Assembly (NCBI GenBank): GCA_910577515.1
Contig: CAJTLW010000003.1
Coordinates: 124,001-188,000, forward strand
DNA: 64,000 nucleotides
DNA from: an uncultured Vampirovibrio sp.
GTDB taxonomy: Bacteria > Cyanobacteriota > Vampirovibrionia > Gastranaerophilales > Gastranaerophilaceae
Reading direction: 5' to 3'
Below the pieces are notes generated by a model. That model searched no databases and had not been told where the DNA came from. It worked only from the letters and a program-made list of their open reading frames with translations. The position numbers and the translations under genes are program-made. Positions 1 to 6,901 of the stretch are shown in pieces; positions within the stretch are counted from its first letter, which is position 1, and each line of letters begins with the position of its first letter.

Positions 1-56
1 AGGTTGGGGCAGGTGCAACTGGCATGGGGGGATATGTGATTATATATTTTAGATAA
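1..56 (+). CDS. C-terminal end of a Gly-rich protein (partial)
   Basis: The frame starting at base 3 is open from the window edge and ends with TAA at 54-56. It reads VGAGATGMGGYVIIYFR. This matches in style the end of the large Gly-rich prepilin-like protein at 24156-26609, which ends GGKGTDGYIYIRWNVLK, so it is probably the tail of a paralogue. A terminator follows 25 bases later, and its loop matches that of the 26.6 kb terminator. Only the last 17 codons are visible, so the function is inferred from the paralogue. Confidence 0.6.
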   Translation, partial: VGAGATGMGGYVIIYFR

Positions 57-81
57 AATTTTCGATAAACAATTTTCTTAA

Positions 82-119
82 GGGTATTGATTTTGTAACC
101 TTTCAATACCCGTTTTTTT
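82..119 (+). terminator. Rho-independent terminator of the partial Gly-rich gene
   Basis: A perfect 9-bp stem, GGGTATTGA (82-90) with TCAATACCC (103-111), is followed by G and a run of seven T. The loop carries TTTGTAACCTT, which is shared with the terminator at 26652-26684. Confidence 0.9.
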
Positions 120-135
120 ACGCCAAACAGTGGTG

Positions 136-165
136 TTGTATCAAACGGTAATATTATATTATAAA
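136..165 (+). promoter_or_regulatory. Predicted promoter of the small toxin-like gene
   Basis: TTGTAT (136-141) and TATAAA (160-165) are separated by 18 bp and directly precede the structured leader of the small hydrophobic peptide gene. The predicted start of transcription is near 171, giving a leader of about 75 bases. Confidence 0.5.
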
Positions 166-168
166 TAT

Positions 169-236
169 GCGGTAGACCCTAGAGGCTAACCTGCTCTTCC
201 AAACAACATAACTGCAGTATGAAGTTGGAAAGGAGG
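169..236 (+). promoter_or_regulatory. Structured leader with full-length Shine-Dalgarno
   Basis: Two hairpins can be drawn. The first is GCGGTAG (169-175) with CTAACCTGC (186-194, small bulges). The second is TTCCAA (197-202) with TTGGAA (225-230). Immediately after comes AAGGAGGTGAT (230-240), an almost complete complement to the 3' end of 16S rRNA. The second hairpin abuts this site, so folding could limit ribosome access, as in type I toxin mRNAs. Inference from sequence only. Confidence 0.45.
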
Positions 237-247
237 TGATGCAAGAA

Positions 248-319
248 GTGTTTATTACTGAAAAAGCGCTACTTCTTATCTTGTTGATAATCATAGCGCT
301 CAAAAAAATAAACAAATAG
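248..319 (+). CDS. Small hydrophobic peptide, candidate type I toxin
   Basis: This 23-codon frame starts at GTG 248, seven bases after the very strong AAGGAGGTGAT. An in-frame ATG at 239 lies too close to the GGAGG. The peptide begins FITEKALLL, continues as an unbroken Leu/Ile segment of about 12 residues, and ends ALKKINK: short polar N-terminus, single membrane segment, basic tail. That is the architecture of type I toxins such as the TxpA and holin-like toxin families; I cannot assign a family. It has its own promoter and structured leader. A minus-strand promoter and terminator predict an antisense RNA over its 3' half. A chance open frame is possible, but the strong ribosome site and antisense signals argue against it. 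Confidence 0.5.
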   Translation: MFITEKALLLILLIIIALKKINK

Positions 320-359
320 GGTCTTTAAAGGGAATGTAGCGAGCATTCCCGCCCTTTAT
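261..359 (-). ncRNA. Candidate antisense RNA (type I antitoxin)
   Basis: A minus-strand promoter (TTGAAT 393-388, 16 bp, TATAAT 371-366) predicts a start near 359. The RNA would contain hairpin GGGAATG/CATTCCC (350-344 with 336-330). It would end at a hairpin formed by AGCGCTA (300-294) and TAGCGCT (271-265), with an inner TTATC/GATAA stem, followed by a T run at about 264-261. That is an RNA of roughly 100 nt fully complementary to the 3' part of the toxin-like mRNA, the layout of TxpA/RatA-type pairs. No expression data; inferred from promoter and terminator shape. Confidence 0.45.
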
Positions 360-365
360 ATCTTT

Positions 366-393
366 ATTATACATTATTTATTTTGAAATTCAA
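366..393 (-). promoter_or_regulatory. Predicted promoter of the antisense RNA
   Basis: TTGAAT (393-388) and TATAAT (371-366), both read on the minus strand and 16 bp apart, lie at the 3' end of the minus-strand HTH gene and point into the toxin-like gene. Confidence 0.5.
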
Positions 394-616
394 CATGGGG
401 TTTTAACAATTTATATGGTTCAATATTCAGCGCATTAGCGATTTTTAAAATTGTTTCAACTGATGGAATTCTTTTGCCTGCTTCAAGCATGTAAATATGG
501 TTTTCACTTACATTTATCTGTATACCCAAATCCACCTGTCGTATTTTGGCAGCATTTCGGTATTTTTTAATGTTGTTTGAAATTATACTAACAATTTCAT
601 TTTTTTTCATTGCCAT
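374..616 (-). CDS. XRE-family helix-turn-helix protein
   Basis: This 80-residue protein is a single Cro/C1-type HTH domain. About residues 12-66 contain KYRNAAKIRQVDLG, VSENHIYMLEAGKRIPS and a third helix IANALNIEPYKLL. It presumably binds DNA as a dimer. It is divergent from the 77-residue gene at 676, with only about 60 bp between them. Its 3' end carries the promoter for the candidate antisense RNA, so the toxin-antitoxin-like locus sits directly behind it. No strong ribosome site precedes either candidate ATG (616 or 610). Targets are unknown. Confidence 0.8.
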   Translation of the reverse strand: MAMKKNEIVSIISNNIKKYRNAAKIRQVDLGIQINVSENHIYMLEAGKRIPSVETILKIANALNIEPYKLLKPHVEFQNK

Positions 617-675
617 ATATAAATTTTAATGTTAAAATCGATTTTGTAGTCTATCATATAGAAAGGTTGAAAGTT

Positions 676-909
676 ATGGCGCTGAATAATAATGAAGAAG
701 GGGAATGGCAGGAAAGCTTTGAAGAAGTGGTAAGCAGAATAGTTATTCTTCAATCAAAGCTTGAACAAGAAGCAAATGCGCTTGAAGGCCTTATTGAAAT
801 AGCCTGTAGATGTGCTGAAAATGAAAACAGCAATTTATTGAGCCTTTTAAAGATGCTGAAAGATAAGGCAAGCATTATAAAAAACACGGTTATGACAATG
901 GAAGAATAA
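676..909 (+). CDS. Small helical protein, unknown function
   Basis: The frame is open from 610, but the start is placed at ATG 676 because GAAAGG lies just upstream, giving 77 residues. The protein is acidic and almost wholly helical, with a likely coiled coil (VSRIVILQSKLEQEANALEG) and a CRC motif in the middle. I recognise no family. It stands alone, divergent from the XRE gene and convergent with the P-loop gene, whose stop lies only 3 bases away. Confidence 0.6.
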   Translation: MALNNNEEGEWQESFEEVVSRIVILQSKLEQEANALEGLIEIACRCAENENSNLLSLLKMLKDKASIIKNTVMTMEE

Positions 910-912
910 AGG

Positions 913-1623
913 CTACCACAATGCTTTTGGCATGTGACGGTGATAAAACCAGACAGGAACCCCGTCATAATTATTTTCAGGGAAATCCTGCATAAATTTT
1001 TCATCCGCACCTATTGCAACAATTGGAATACCTACTTCAAGTGATACTTCTTTTAATTTTTCATACCCTCTTATAATATCTTCTTTTTTTGTTTCATCTG
1101 CAAAATGGGTATTTGAGATAAAGCCTGAAAATTTTTTCCAGGGTTGCTTATTGAGTCCTGAGGAAAATTCCATATACTCTAAAATGCTCTCCTTATCTCT
1201 TGTTTCAAATTTTGATGTGTTTACAACAAGATAAATCCGAAGGTCATTCTCTTTTTCAATTCCGTTTAAAATATCCAAAATATCAAGGCCTGAGGCACCA
1301 TAGCCTACATCTATTATCATATCGCCGTTTTTTGAAAGGCAATTTATTTGTTCTGCCGTAACATAGCTTCCTGCCTCACCAAGGCCGAAATAATCGGTCT
1401 GCGCTATAACACTTATTCCTTTTTCTTTTAATTCCCCAATTATAGGGCGAAGGCAATAAGCAGGTTCAACTGTGTCTAAGTCAACAAGAGTAATATCTTT
1501 GCCTATTTGTGCAAACTGAAGCGCACGATTTATAGCACTTTCGCTTTTTCCGCTGGCATAGGCCCCTGTAAAAACTTCAACAGTTCTTGATAAATTGTTA
1601 GTGTCCAAGGGCTTGCTCCTCAT
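913..1623 (-). CDS. P-loop ATP-binding protein
   Basis: At 236 residues, it has an N-terminal Walker A (GAYASGKS, G20-S27) followed by VDLDTVEP, as in SIMIBI-class ATPases (the MinD/CobQ-like broad group), and a later MIIDVGYGASG stretch suggesting a switch region. No partner domain is attached. It overlaps the end of the HD-GYP regulator gene by up to 26 bases and ends the signalling operon, so a role tied to that signal output is likely but unproven. Start choice is open: ATG 1623 has no ribosome site, while TTG 1608 has AGGAG eight bases upstream. Confidence 0.7.
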   Translation of the reverse strand: MRSKPLDTNNLSRTVEVFTGAYASGKSESAINRALQFAQIGKDITLVDLDTVEPAYCLRPIIGELKEKGISVIAQTDYFGLGEAGSYVTAEQINCLSKNGDMIIDVGYGASGLDILDILNGIEKENDLRIYLVVNTSKFETRDKESILEYMEFSSGLNKQPWKKFSGFISNTHFADETKKEDIIRGYEKLKEVSLEVGIPIVAIGADEKFMQDFPENNYDGVPVWFYHRHMPKALW

Positions 1624-2635
1624 TTTTTAATTGAAATTTCATTTTTGTTTCAAAATCTTTTATTTCGTTAGCTGCGGCAGGTAAGATAGATTTGAAGACA
1701 CCTATTAATTCAGGGTCAAATTGTGTTCCTGCCTTTTCCTCAATTAATTTTAAAGCTTCATCGCTTGTTAAACCCTGTCTGTACGCCCTGTTTGATATCA
1801 TACTGTCGTATGCATCAGCAATTGAAATTATTCTTGAGCCTAAAGGAATTTCGTCTCCTTTTTTGCCGTAAGGATAGCCGTTTCCATCGTAGTGTTCATG
1901 GTGATATTTTATAATTTCAACAACATCATAAAGCTGTTTAATATCTTCTAAAATTTTCACAGAATGCTGTACGTGTTTTTTAATTTCCTCAAATTCTTCA
2001 TCTGTAAGTCTTTGGGTTTTATTTAAAATATCCTCAGCAACACCTATCATTCCTATATCATGCAATAAGCCTGCAAGTTCTATAATACCCGCCTGTGCCT
2101 TATCCAGGTTTAAAAATTCAATCATTTTTGCTGAATAAAAAGCAACCCTGCGGCTTCTGCCAAGCGTGAAAGAATCTTTTGCATCAAGTGCTTCAATAAT
2201 TGCTTTAATTGTGCCTGAAAATAGTTCTTTTAAATCCTTAATTAATGTTTCATTATCTATTTTTAACTGGTAATATTCAAGGCTTGCTTCAACAATATGC
2301 AACAATTCATCTGGCGCATAAGGTTTTTTTATGTACCTGTAAATTCTTGCATAGTTAATTGCATCAATTAAAATTTTAACATCAGAATATGCAGTTACAA
2401 GAAGCCTCATAGCATTAGGATGAGTTTCGGTTGATAACTTTAAAAATTCAACTCCGTCAATATCAGGCATTTTGTGGTCTGAAATTATGCATTGAAAATC
2501 ATTGGTTTTTAATAGCTCCAGTGCTTCTTTTGGGCCATTTGCCTTCATTATTTCATATTTACCGCGAAGGGTTCTATATAAAAGCTGAAGATTATCAGGT
2601 TCATCATCTACAATTAAAATTTTATATTTTGTCAT
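1598..2635 (-). CDS. Response regulator with HD-GYP domain
   Basis: 345 residues. A receiver domain (about 1-120) has D10/D11, the phosphoacceptor D53 in SDHKMPD, and K103 in YIKKPY. After a helical linker, an HD-GYP domain (about 150-330) shows H192/D193 in LLHDIG, H245/H246 and the GNGYP signature (251-255). HD-GYP enzymes hydrolyse cyclic di-GMP or related dinucleotides. Two usually conserved positions differ: the His of GHSxRV is Arg160 and the Lys of HDIGK is Met196, so activity may be altered. It follows a histidine kinase (35-bp gap) and a PilZ gene, so it is probably phosphorylated by that kinase. Confidence 0.9.
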   Translation of the reverse strand: MTKYKILIVDDEPDNLQLLYRTLRGKYEIMKANGPKEALELLKTNDFQCIISDHKMPDIDGVEFLKLSTETHPNAMRLLVTAYSDVKILIDAINYARIYRYIKKPYAPDELLHIVEASLEYYQLKIDNETLIKDLKELFSGTIKAIIEALDAKDSFTLGRSRRVAFYSAKMIEFLNLDKAQAGIIELAGLLHDIGMIGVAEDILNKTQRLTDEEFEEIKKHVQHSVKILEDIKQLYDVVEIIKYHHEHYDGNGYPYGKKGDEIPLGSRIISIADAYDSMISNRAYRQGLTSDEALKLIEEKAGTQFDPELIGVFKSILPAAANEIKDFETKMKFQLKNEEQALGH

Positions 2636-2670
2636 TTTTTGCGCTTTCTTAACCCGAATTTACCCTATAT

Positions 2671-4284
2671 TTAAGCCTGTTTATGATTAATGGGAAGAAC
2701 AATTGTAAAGGTTGCCCCTTGCCCCACTTCACTTTCTACGCTTATTTTGCCAAAGTGATTTTGTATAACCCTGTAGCTTATTGACATTCCAAGACCCGTT
2801 CCCTGCCCTACAGGTTTTGTTGTAAAGAAGGGGTCGAACACTTTGGATAAATTTTCTTTTTTAATGCCTTTTCCAGTATCTCTAAATTTAATTTCAACGG
2901 TTTCATCTATCTTTTTGACATCAATATAAACATCACCGTTGCCGTCAATTGCAGCAGCAGCATTATCAAGAACATTCATAAACACCTGATTAATTTGGCC
3001 GCCGTATGCTTCAATTTTTGGAAGGTTTTCTTCATAATTTTTATGAACAGTGATTCTGTTTTTATATTTATTATTCAAAATATTCAAAGTCGTATCAATT
3101 TCTTTCGGGATATCAAACTGGGTCATTACCATCTCTTCCATCCTTGAGAAATTCTTTAAATCAAGAATAATGTTTTTGGTTCTCTCAGTTCCTTCAACAC
3201 AAGAGCGGATTAATTCTTTGATGTCGTCTTTTAGAAAATCAATATCTATTTCATTTTTAATTTTTTCAATCTCAATTCTTTTATCATGAGGCAAAGTTTC
3301 TTCATTTTCAACGTATTTTTCGATTAATTCAAACATATCTTTATTATATTTGTCTAAAATCATTATATTGCCATAAATGAAATTAATCGGATTGTTTATT
3401 TCATGAGCAATTCCTGCAACAAGTTCTCCAAGCGAACGCATTTTCTCTGAATGCACCATCATAGCCTGAGCTTCTTTTAAATCATTGTTTGCTTTTTCAA
3501 GCTCAAGAGTTCTTTCCTGAACCTTTTGCTCTAATGAAGAATAAAGCTCCTGCAGCTGTGCTGCCATTGTATTGTATGCTTGAACAAGCTCATTTATTTC
3601 GCCGAATTTTGTTTCTTTTAATCTGTAGTTAAAATTTCCGCCTGCAAACTCTTTAACACCCTGTGTAAGCTTGATTAGAGGGCTGTTTATTATTCTGCTC
3701 ATCATAGCACTTGCAAGAAGGCCGAAGAATAATAATATGAACACAAAAATTTTCATATTTTCAAACATAATATGAATGTTATTATTTTGCGCTCTGCCCT
3801 GTGTCAGCCCTATAGTAATTGTATAATGATCTGCTGCGCCCTGAATTTCCTGAACATTTTTTAAACCGAAATTTTTATCTATAATGCGCCCTGTATCAAT
3901 AATATGCTTATTTTTAAGATTATCTTCGCTTGCCCAAATAATTCTGTTTGTATGGTTATCTGTTACATATACATAAGATAATAAATCATTAGATTTAAGC
4001 GTAGTAACCGTTTTATTTAATTTTGTATAATCTTTGCTACCGTCGTTATAGGTATCAGAATAAAGCTGAAATACAAGCGATGAAATTACGTAATTAAAAC
4101 GTTTAATATTGCCACTGTAATCGGATGATATATTTTTGACGAATCTTAAAACATATCCCATTGTTAAAATTACTATAACTGCAATTAATACGCTTGTTAA
4201 AAATGCAAAATAAGAGCTTATTTTAATCTCTTTCTTAAATCCGGATTTATTCTCTTTATCCATCTTAATTTTAACTCCAAGCAT
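2671..4284 (-). CDS. Membrane sensor histidine kinase
   Basis: 537 residues. TM1 is at about 24-46, an extracytoplasmic sensor domain runs to about 175, and TM2 is at about 178-195. A HAMP linker, a coiled coil (SSLEQKVQERTLELEKANND) and a HisKA domain with phosphorylated H294 (AGIAHEINNP) follow, then a HATPase domain with DTGKG and GTGLGMS boxes. It senses an unknown signal and very likely phosphorylates the HD-GYP regulator encoded next. It starts 6 bp after the PilZ gene stop, so translation is probably coupled. An alternative start at Met8 (4263) has GGAG upstream. Confidence 0.93.
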   Translation of the reverse strand: MLGVKIKMDKENKSGFKKEIKISSYFAFLTSVLIAVIVILTMGYVLRFVKNISSDYSGNIKRFNYVISSLVFQLYSDTYNDGSKDYTKLNKTVTTLKSNDLLSYVYVTDNHTNRIIWASEDNLKNKHIIDTGRIIDKNFGLKNVQEIQGAADHYTITIGLTQGRAQNNNIHIMFENMKIFVFILLFFGLLASAMMSRIINSPLIKLTQGVKEFAGGNFNYRLKETKFGEINELVQAYNTMAAQLQELYSSLEQKVQERTLELEKANNDLKEAQAMMVHSEKMRSLGELVAGIAHEINNPINFIYGNIMILDKYNKDMFELIEKYVENEETLPHDKRIEIEKIKNEIDIDFLKDDIKELIRSCVEGTERTKNIILDLKNFSRMEEMVMTQFDIPKEIDTTLNILNNKYKNRITVHKNYEENLPKIEAYGGQINQVFMNVLDNAAAAIDGNGDVYIDVKKIDETVEIKFRDTGKGIKKENLSKVFDPFFTTKPVGQGTGLGMSISYRVIQNHFGKISVESEVGQGATFTIVLPINHKQA

Positions 4285-4290
4285 ATTTTA

Positions 4291-4902
4291 TTACTTAAGA
4301 TTTTCAGCTTCTGTCAGGCTTCTGAATGAGTATTGTACAAGTGCAATTCTGTCAATACTTTCAATGGTCTTGAATTTGCCTGAAATTGAATAAGCATTTT
4401 TACCGTTATAATCAATTTGCTGAATTCTTATCGGTTGAATTGTACAATTTATGGTCAAATTATTTGATAAACCGATATTGATATTATACTCTAAATGTTC
4501 TTCAAGCGGTATACTTGAGATAAATTTCAACCCTCCGGCGGAGATATCATCTGTTTGAAGTACAACATCTTTGTAATCAACAAAAGATAATTCTCCTTTA
4601 AAATCTACCCTTGAATATTCTCTTCTTTGAATATTTTTATAAGATTCAGGCATATTAACAGTGATATTTTTACCTGATTTATTTATAATTTTTGTTACAA
4701 AATATATAAGTCCTTCATTATTTGAGCCGAAAATCTCCACTTCGTCTCCGGCAGTATAATCGTTTAATTCCGCTTCACTTGCAATAGGAAGGGTAAAATC
4801 GATACTGTCTTCTTTTGCATCTGTTATATTGCAAACAGTGGAGCTTTCAAATTTTTCCGGAATTATCCTGAAATCTTTGCCGTTTTTAATTATATTGCGC
4901 AT
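4291..4902 (-). CDS. PilZ-domain protein (cyclic di-GMP receptor)
   Basis: 203 residues. The N-terminal half (about 1-88) looks like a YcgR-N-type beta barrel. The C-terminal half is PilZ with the RxxxR motif (R94-R98 in RREYSR) and the D/N-x-S-x-x-G motif (D119, S121, G124 in DISAGG), so the cyclic di-GMP contacts are intact. It is the first gene of the block PilZ-kinase-HD-GYP-ATPase and lies 47 bp behind accA. The set suggests a complete read-write loop for the nucleotide signal, perhaps acting on pili or adhesion; the target is not visible. Confidence 0.87.
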   Translation of the reverse strand: MRNIIKNGKDFRIIPEKFESSTVCNITDAKEDSIDFTLPIASEAELNDYTAGDEVEIFGSNNEGLIYFVTKIINKSGKNITVNMPESYKNIQRREYSRVDFKGELSFVDYKDVVLQTDDISAGGLKFISSIPLEEHLEYNINIGLSNNLTINCTIQPIRIQQIDYNGKNAYSISGKFKTIESIDRIALVQYSFRSLTEAENLK

Positions 4903-4948
4903 TTATTAGTCCTTAAAAGTTGTTTAGAAAACAATTCTAGTATATTTT

Positions 4949-5899
4949 TTATTCTGCAAAAACACCCATACGACGGAATTTTAAATATCTGTCATTTTTT
5001 AATTCTAAAGGTGTTTTGCCCTCATATTCTTTTAATGCCTTAATTAAACTTTCTTTCAAGGTTTTTGCCATTAATTCAACATCATAATGCGCACCGCCCA
5101 CAGGCTCTTTTACAACCTCATCTACAATATCAAATTTCAATAAGTCATCCCCGGTTATTTTTAGTGCCTGAGCTGCTGTTTTAGCTTCAGCTGCATCTCT
5201 CCATAAAATTGAAGCACATCCTTCAGGTGAAATTACGGTGTAATAAGCATGTTCTAATATTAAAACCTTATTTGCAACAGCAAGCCCTAAAGCTCCTCCG
5301 CTGCAGCCTTCGCCTGTGATAACGGCAATAATCGGAACATCAAGCTTTGCCATTTCTTTTAAATTAACTGCAATAGCAATACCCTGCCCTGTTTCTTCCG
5401 CTCTTATACCGGGATATGCGCCCATAGTATCAACAAGTGTAATTATAGGAAGGTTAAAACGTGATGCATGCTCAAATAATCTTAAAGCCTTTCTGTATCC
5501 TTGCGGCTGCGGCATGCCGAAATTATATTCAAGGTTTTCTTTTGTGGTTTTTCCTTTTTGGGTGCCTATTATCATAACAGGCTTACCGTCTATTTTTGCA
5601 ATTCCGCCTATTATTGCCCTGTCATCAGAGCCTTCTCTGTCTCCGTGAAGTTCAATAAAATCTTCGGTCATCAAATTAATATAATCAAGAAAATTAGGCC
5701 GCTGCGGGTGTCTTGCAATTTGAAGTTTTTGATAAGCTTCTAAATTTTCATACAATTCTTTTTTATATTCTTCCGTTTGTTTTGAAAGAGTATCAATTTC
5801 TTTTTCATAATCCATATTTGTATCCATGCTTATTTTCTTCAATTCTTCAATCTTTTCCTGCATTTTATATATTGGTTTTTCAAATTCTAATATTTGCAT
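4949..5899 (-). CDS. accA: Acetyl-CoA carboxylase carboxyltransferase subunit alpha
   Basis: 316 residues from ATG 5899 (MQILEFEKP), chosen over the upstream open frame because AAGGA lies nine bases before it and AccA proteins begin this way. The enzyme half transfers CO2 from carboxybiotin to acetyl-CoA, giving malonyl-CoA for fatty acids. Crotonase-fold signatures are clear: HGDREGSDDRAIIGG, GMPQPQGYRKA, DTMGAYPG and GEGCSGGALG. It sits 16 bp after accD, with which it forms the alpha2-beta2 carboxyltransferase; accB and accC lie 8 kb away at 13.7-15.5 kb. Confidence 0.97.
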   Translation of the reverse strand: MQILEFEKPIYKMQEKIEELKKISMDTNMDYEKEIDTLSKQTEEYKKELYENLEAYQKLQIARHPQRPNFLDYINLMTEDFIELHGDREGSDDRAIIGGIAKIDGKPVMIIGTQKGKTTKENLEYNFGMPQPQGYRKALRLFEHASRFNLPIITLVDTMGAYPGIRAEETGQGIAIAVNLKEMAKLDVPIIAVITGEGCSGGALGLAVANKVLILEHAYYTVISPEGCASILWRDAAEAKTAAQALKITGDDLLKFDIVDEVVKEPVGGAHYDVELMAKTLKESLIKALKEYEGKTPLELKNDRYLKFRRMGVFAE

Positions 5900-5915
5900 G
5901 CCGTATTTTCCTTTT

Positions 5916-6794
5916 TTATTTTGCCTGTGCCATACTGTGCATGGCAATAATTTTAGACAATTTTTCTTTCATTTCAGCTCTTGTTACGATTAAATCAATC
6001 TGCCCGTATTTTAAAAGGTATTCTGCCGTTTGGAAATCTGCAGGGAGTTTTTCTTTGATAGTCTGTTCAATTACCCTTCTTCCTGCAAAACCAATCCTTG
6101 CGCCTTTTTCTGCTATCATAATATCGCCTAACGTACCGAAGCTTGCAGTTACCCCGCCAAATGTAGGCTCTGTTAAGACTGTCATATATAAAATTTTTGC
6201 TTCATTTAATTTTGCAACAGCGCAGCTTGTTTTTGCCATCTGCATCAAACTTAAAGCTGATTCCTGCATTCTGGCACCGCCTGAGGCTGTAAATACTATG
6301 CAAGGAATTTTTTCTTTAAGCGCATCTTCCATAATTCTTGTAACTTTTTCCCCTACAACAGACCCCATTGAGCCGCCCATATAATCAAAATCCATAACAG
6401 CAACTGCTACTTTTTGGCCGTCAATATTTCCAACCCCTGTGATAACAGCTTCATCCAGATCAGATTTTTCTTTTGCGCTTGCCTGTCTTTTATAGTAAGG
6501 CTGTGTATCTACAAAGTCTAAAGGGTCTTTCCCTAAAATATTTTTATATCTTTCTTCAAATGTGCCAGCATCAATAATAAGCTTAATTCTTTCTTTTGCA
6601 CCTATTCTAAAGTGATAATCACAATTCGGGCAAACCATATTATTATTTTCCAAATCTTTCTTTGGAAGTTGTGAATTGCAATTATAGCAAAGGCTCCAAA
6701 GTTTTCCGACAGAATCATCAATTACAACATCATTTTCACGTAATGCTTGCTGCTGTGCTTCTTTTCTTTTATTAAACCAATCTGTAAGTGTCAT
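5916..6794 (-). CDS. accD: Acetyl-CoA carboxylase carboxyltransferase subunit beta
   Basis: 292 residues with the N-terminal four-Cys zinc ribbon (C36, C39, C55, C58) and the carboxyltransferase core (MDFDYMGGSMGSVVGEK, FTASGGARMQE, PTFGGVTASFG). It pairs with AccA immediately downstream. AAGG eight bases before the ATG supports the start. The gene heads the minus-strand run that continues into the PilZ/HK/HD-GYP genes; the promoter must lie in the 107 bp shared with divergent rsgA. Confidence 0.97.
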   Translation of the reverse strand: MTLTDWFNKRKEAQQQALRENDVVIDDSVGKLWSLCYNCNSQLPKKDLENNNMVCPNCDYHFRIGAKERIKLIIDAGTFEERYKNILGKDPLDFVDTQPYYKRQASAKEKSDLDEAVITGVGNIDGQKVAVAVMDFDYMGGSMGSVVGEKVTRIMEDALKEKIPCIVFTASGGARMQESALSLMQMAKTSCAVAKLNEAKILYMTVLTEPTFGGVTASFGTLGDIMIAEKGARIGFAGRRVIEQTIKEKLPADFQTAEYLLKYGQIDLIVTRAEMKEKLSKIIAMHSMAQAK

Positions 6795-6860
6795 ATTTCA
6801 ACCTTCCCCAAGTAAAAATTCATCACTTGTACTTCAACATTATAATATAATAGAAAATAA

Positions 6861-6889
6861 TTGCAAAATCGGCGCTTGTTGTCTATTAT
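6861..6889 (+). promoter_or_regulatory. Predicted rsgA promoter giving a very short leader
   Basis: TTGCAA (6861-6866), a 17-bp spacer and TATTAT (6884-6889) precede the rsgA ATG (6902) by 12 bases. The predicted leader is about six bases with no Shine-Dalgarno, one of several near-leaderless starts in this window. Confidence 0.6.
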
Positions 6890-6901
6890 TTCTATATAAA
6901 T

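Noticed and set aside
171..360. Riboswitch or 6S-like RNA in the 0.1-0.36 kb gap
   Set aside because: The hairpins are short and end at a near-perfect ribosome site with a small peptide frame and antisense signals, so a toxin mRNA with leader structure explains the region better.
5713..6384. Long open frame (223 codons) on the plus strand opposite accA/accD
   Set aside because: It is antisense to two firmly identified genes, its composition is a mirror of theirs, and no ribosome site or family feature supports it.
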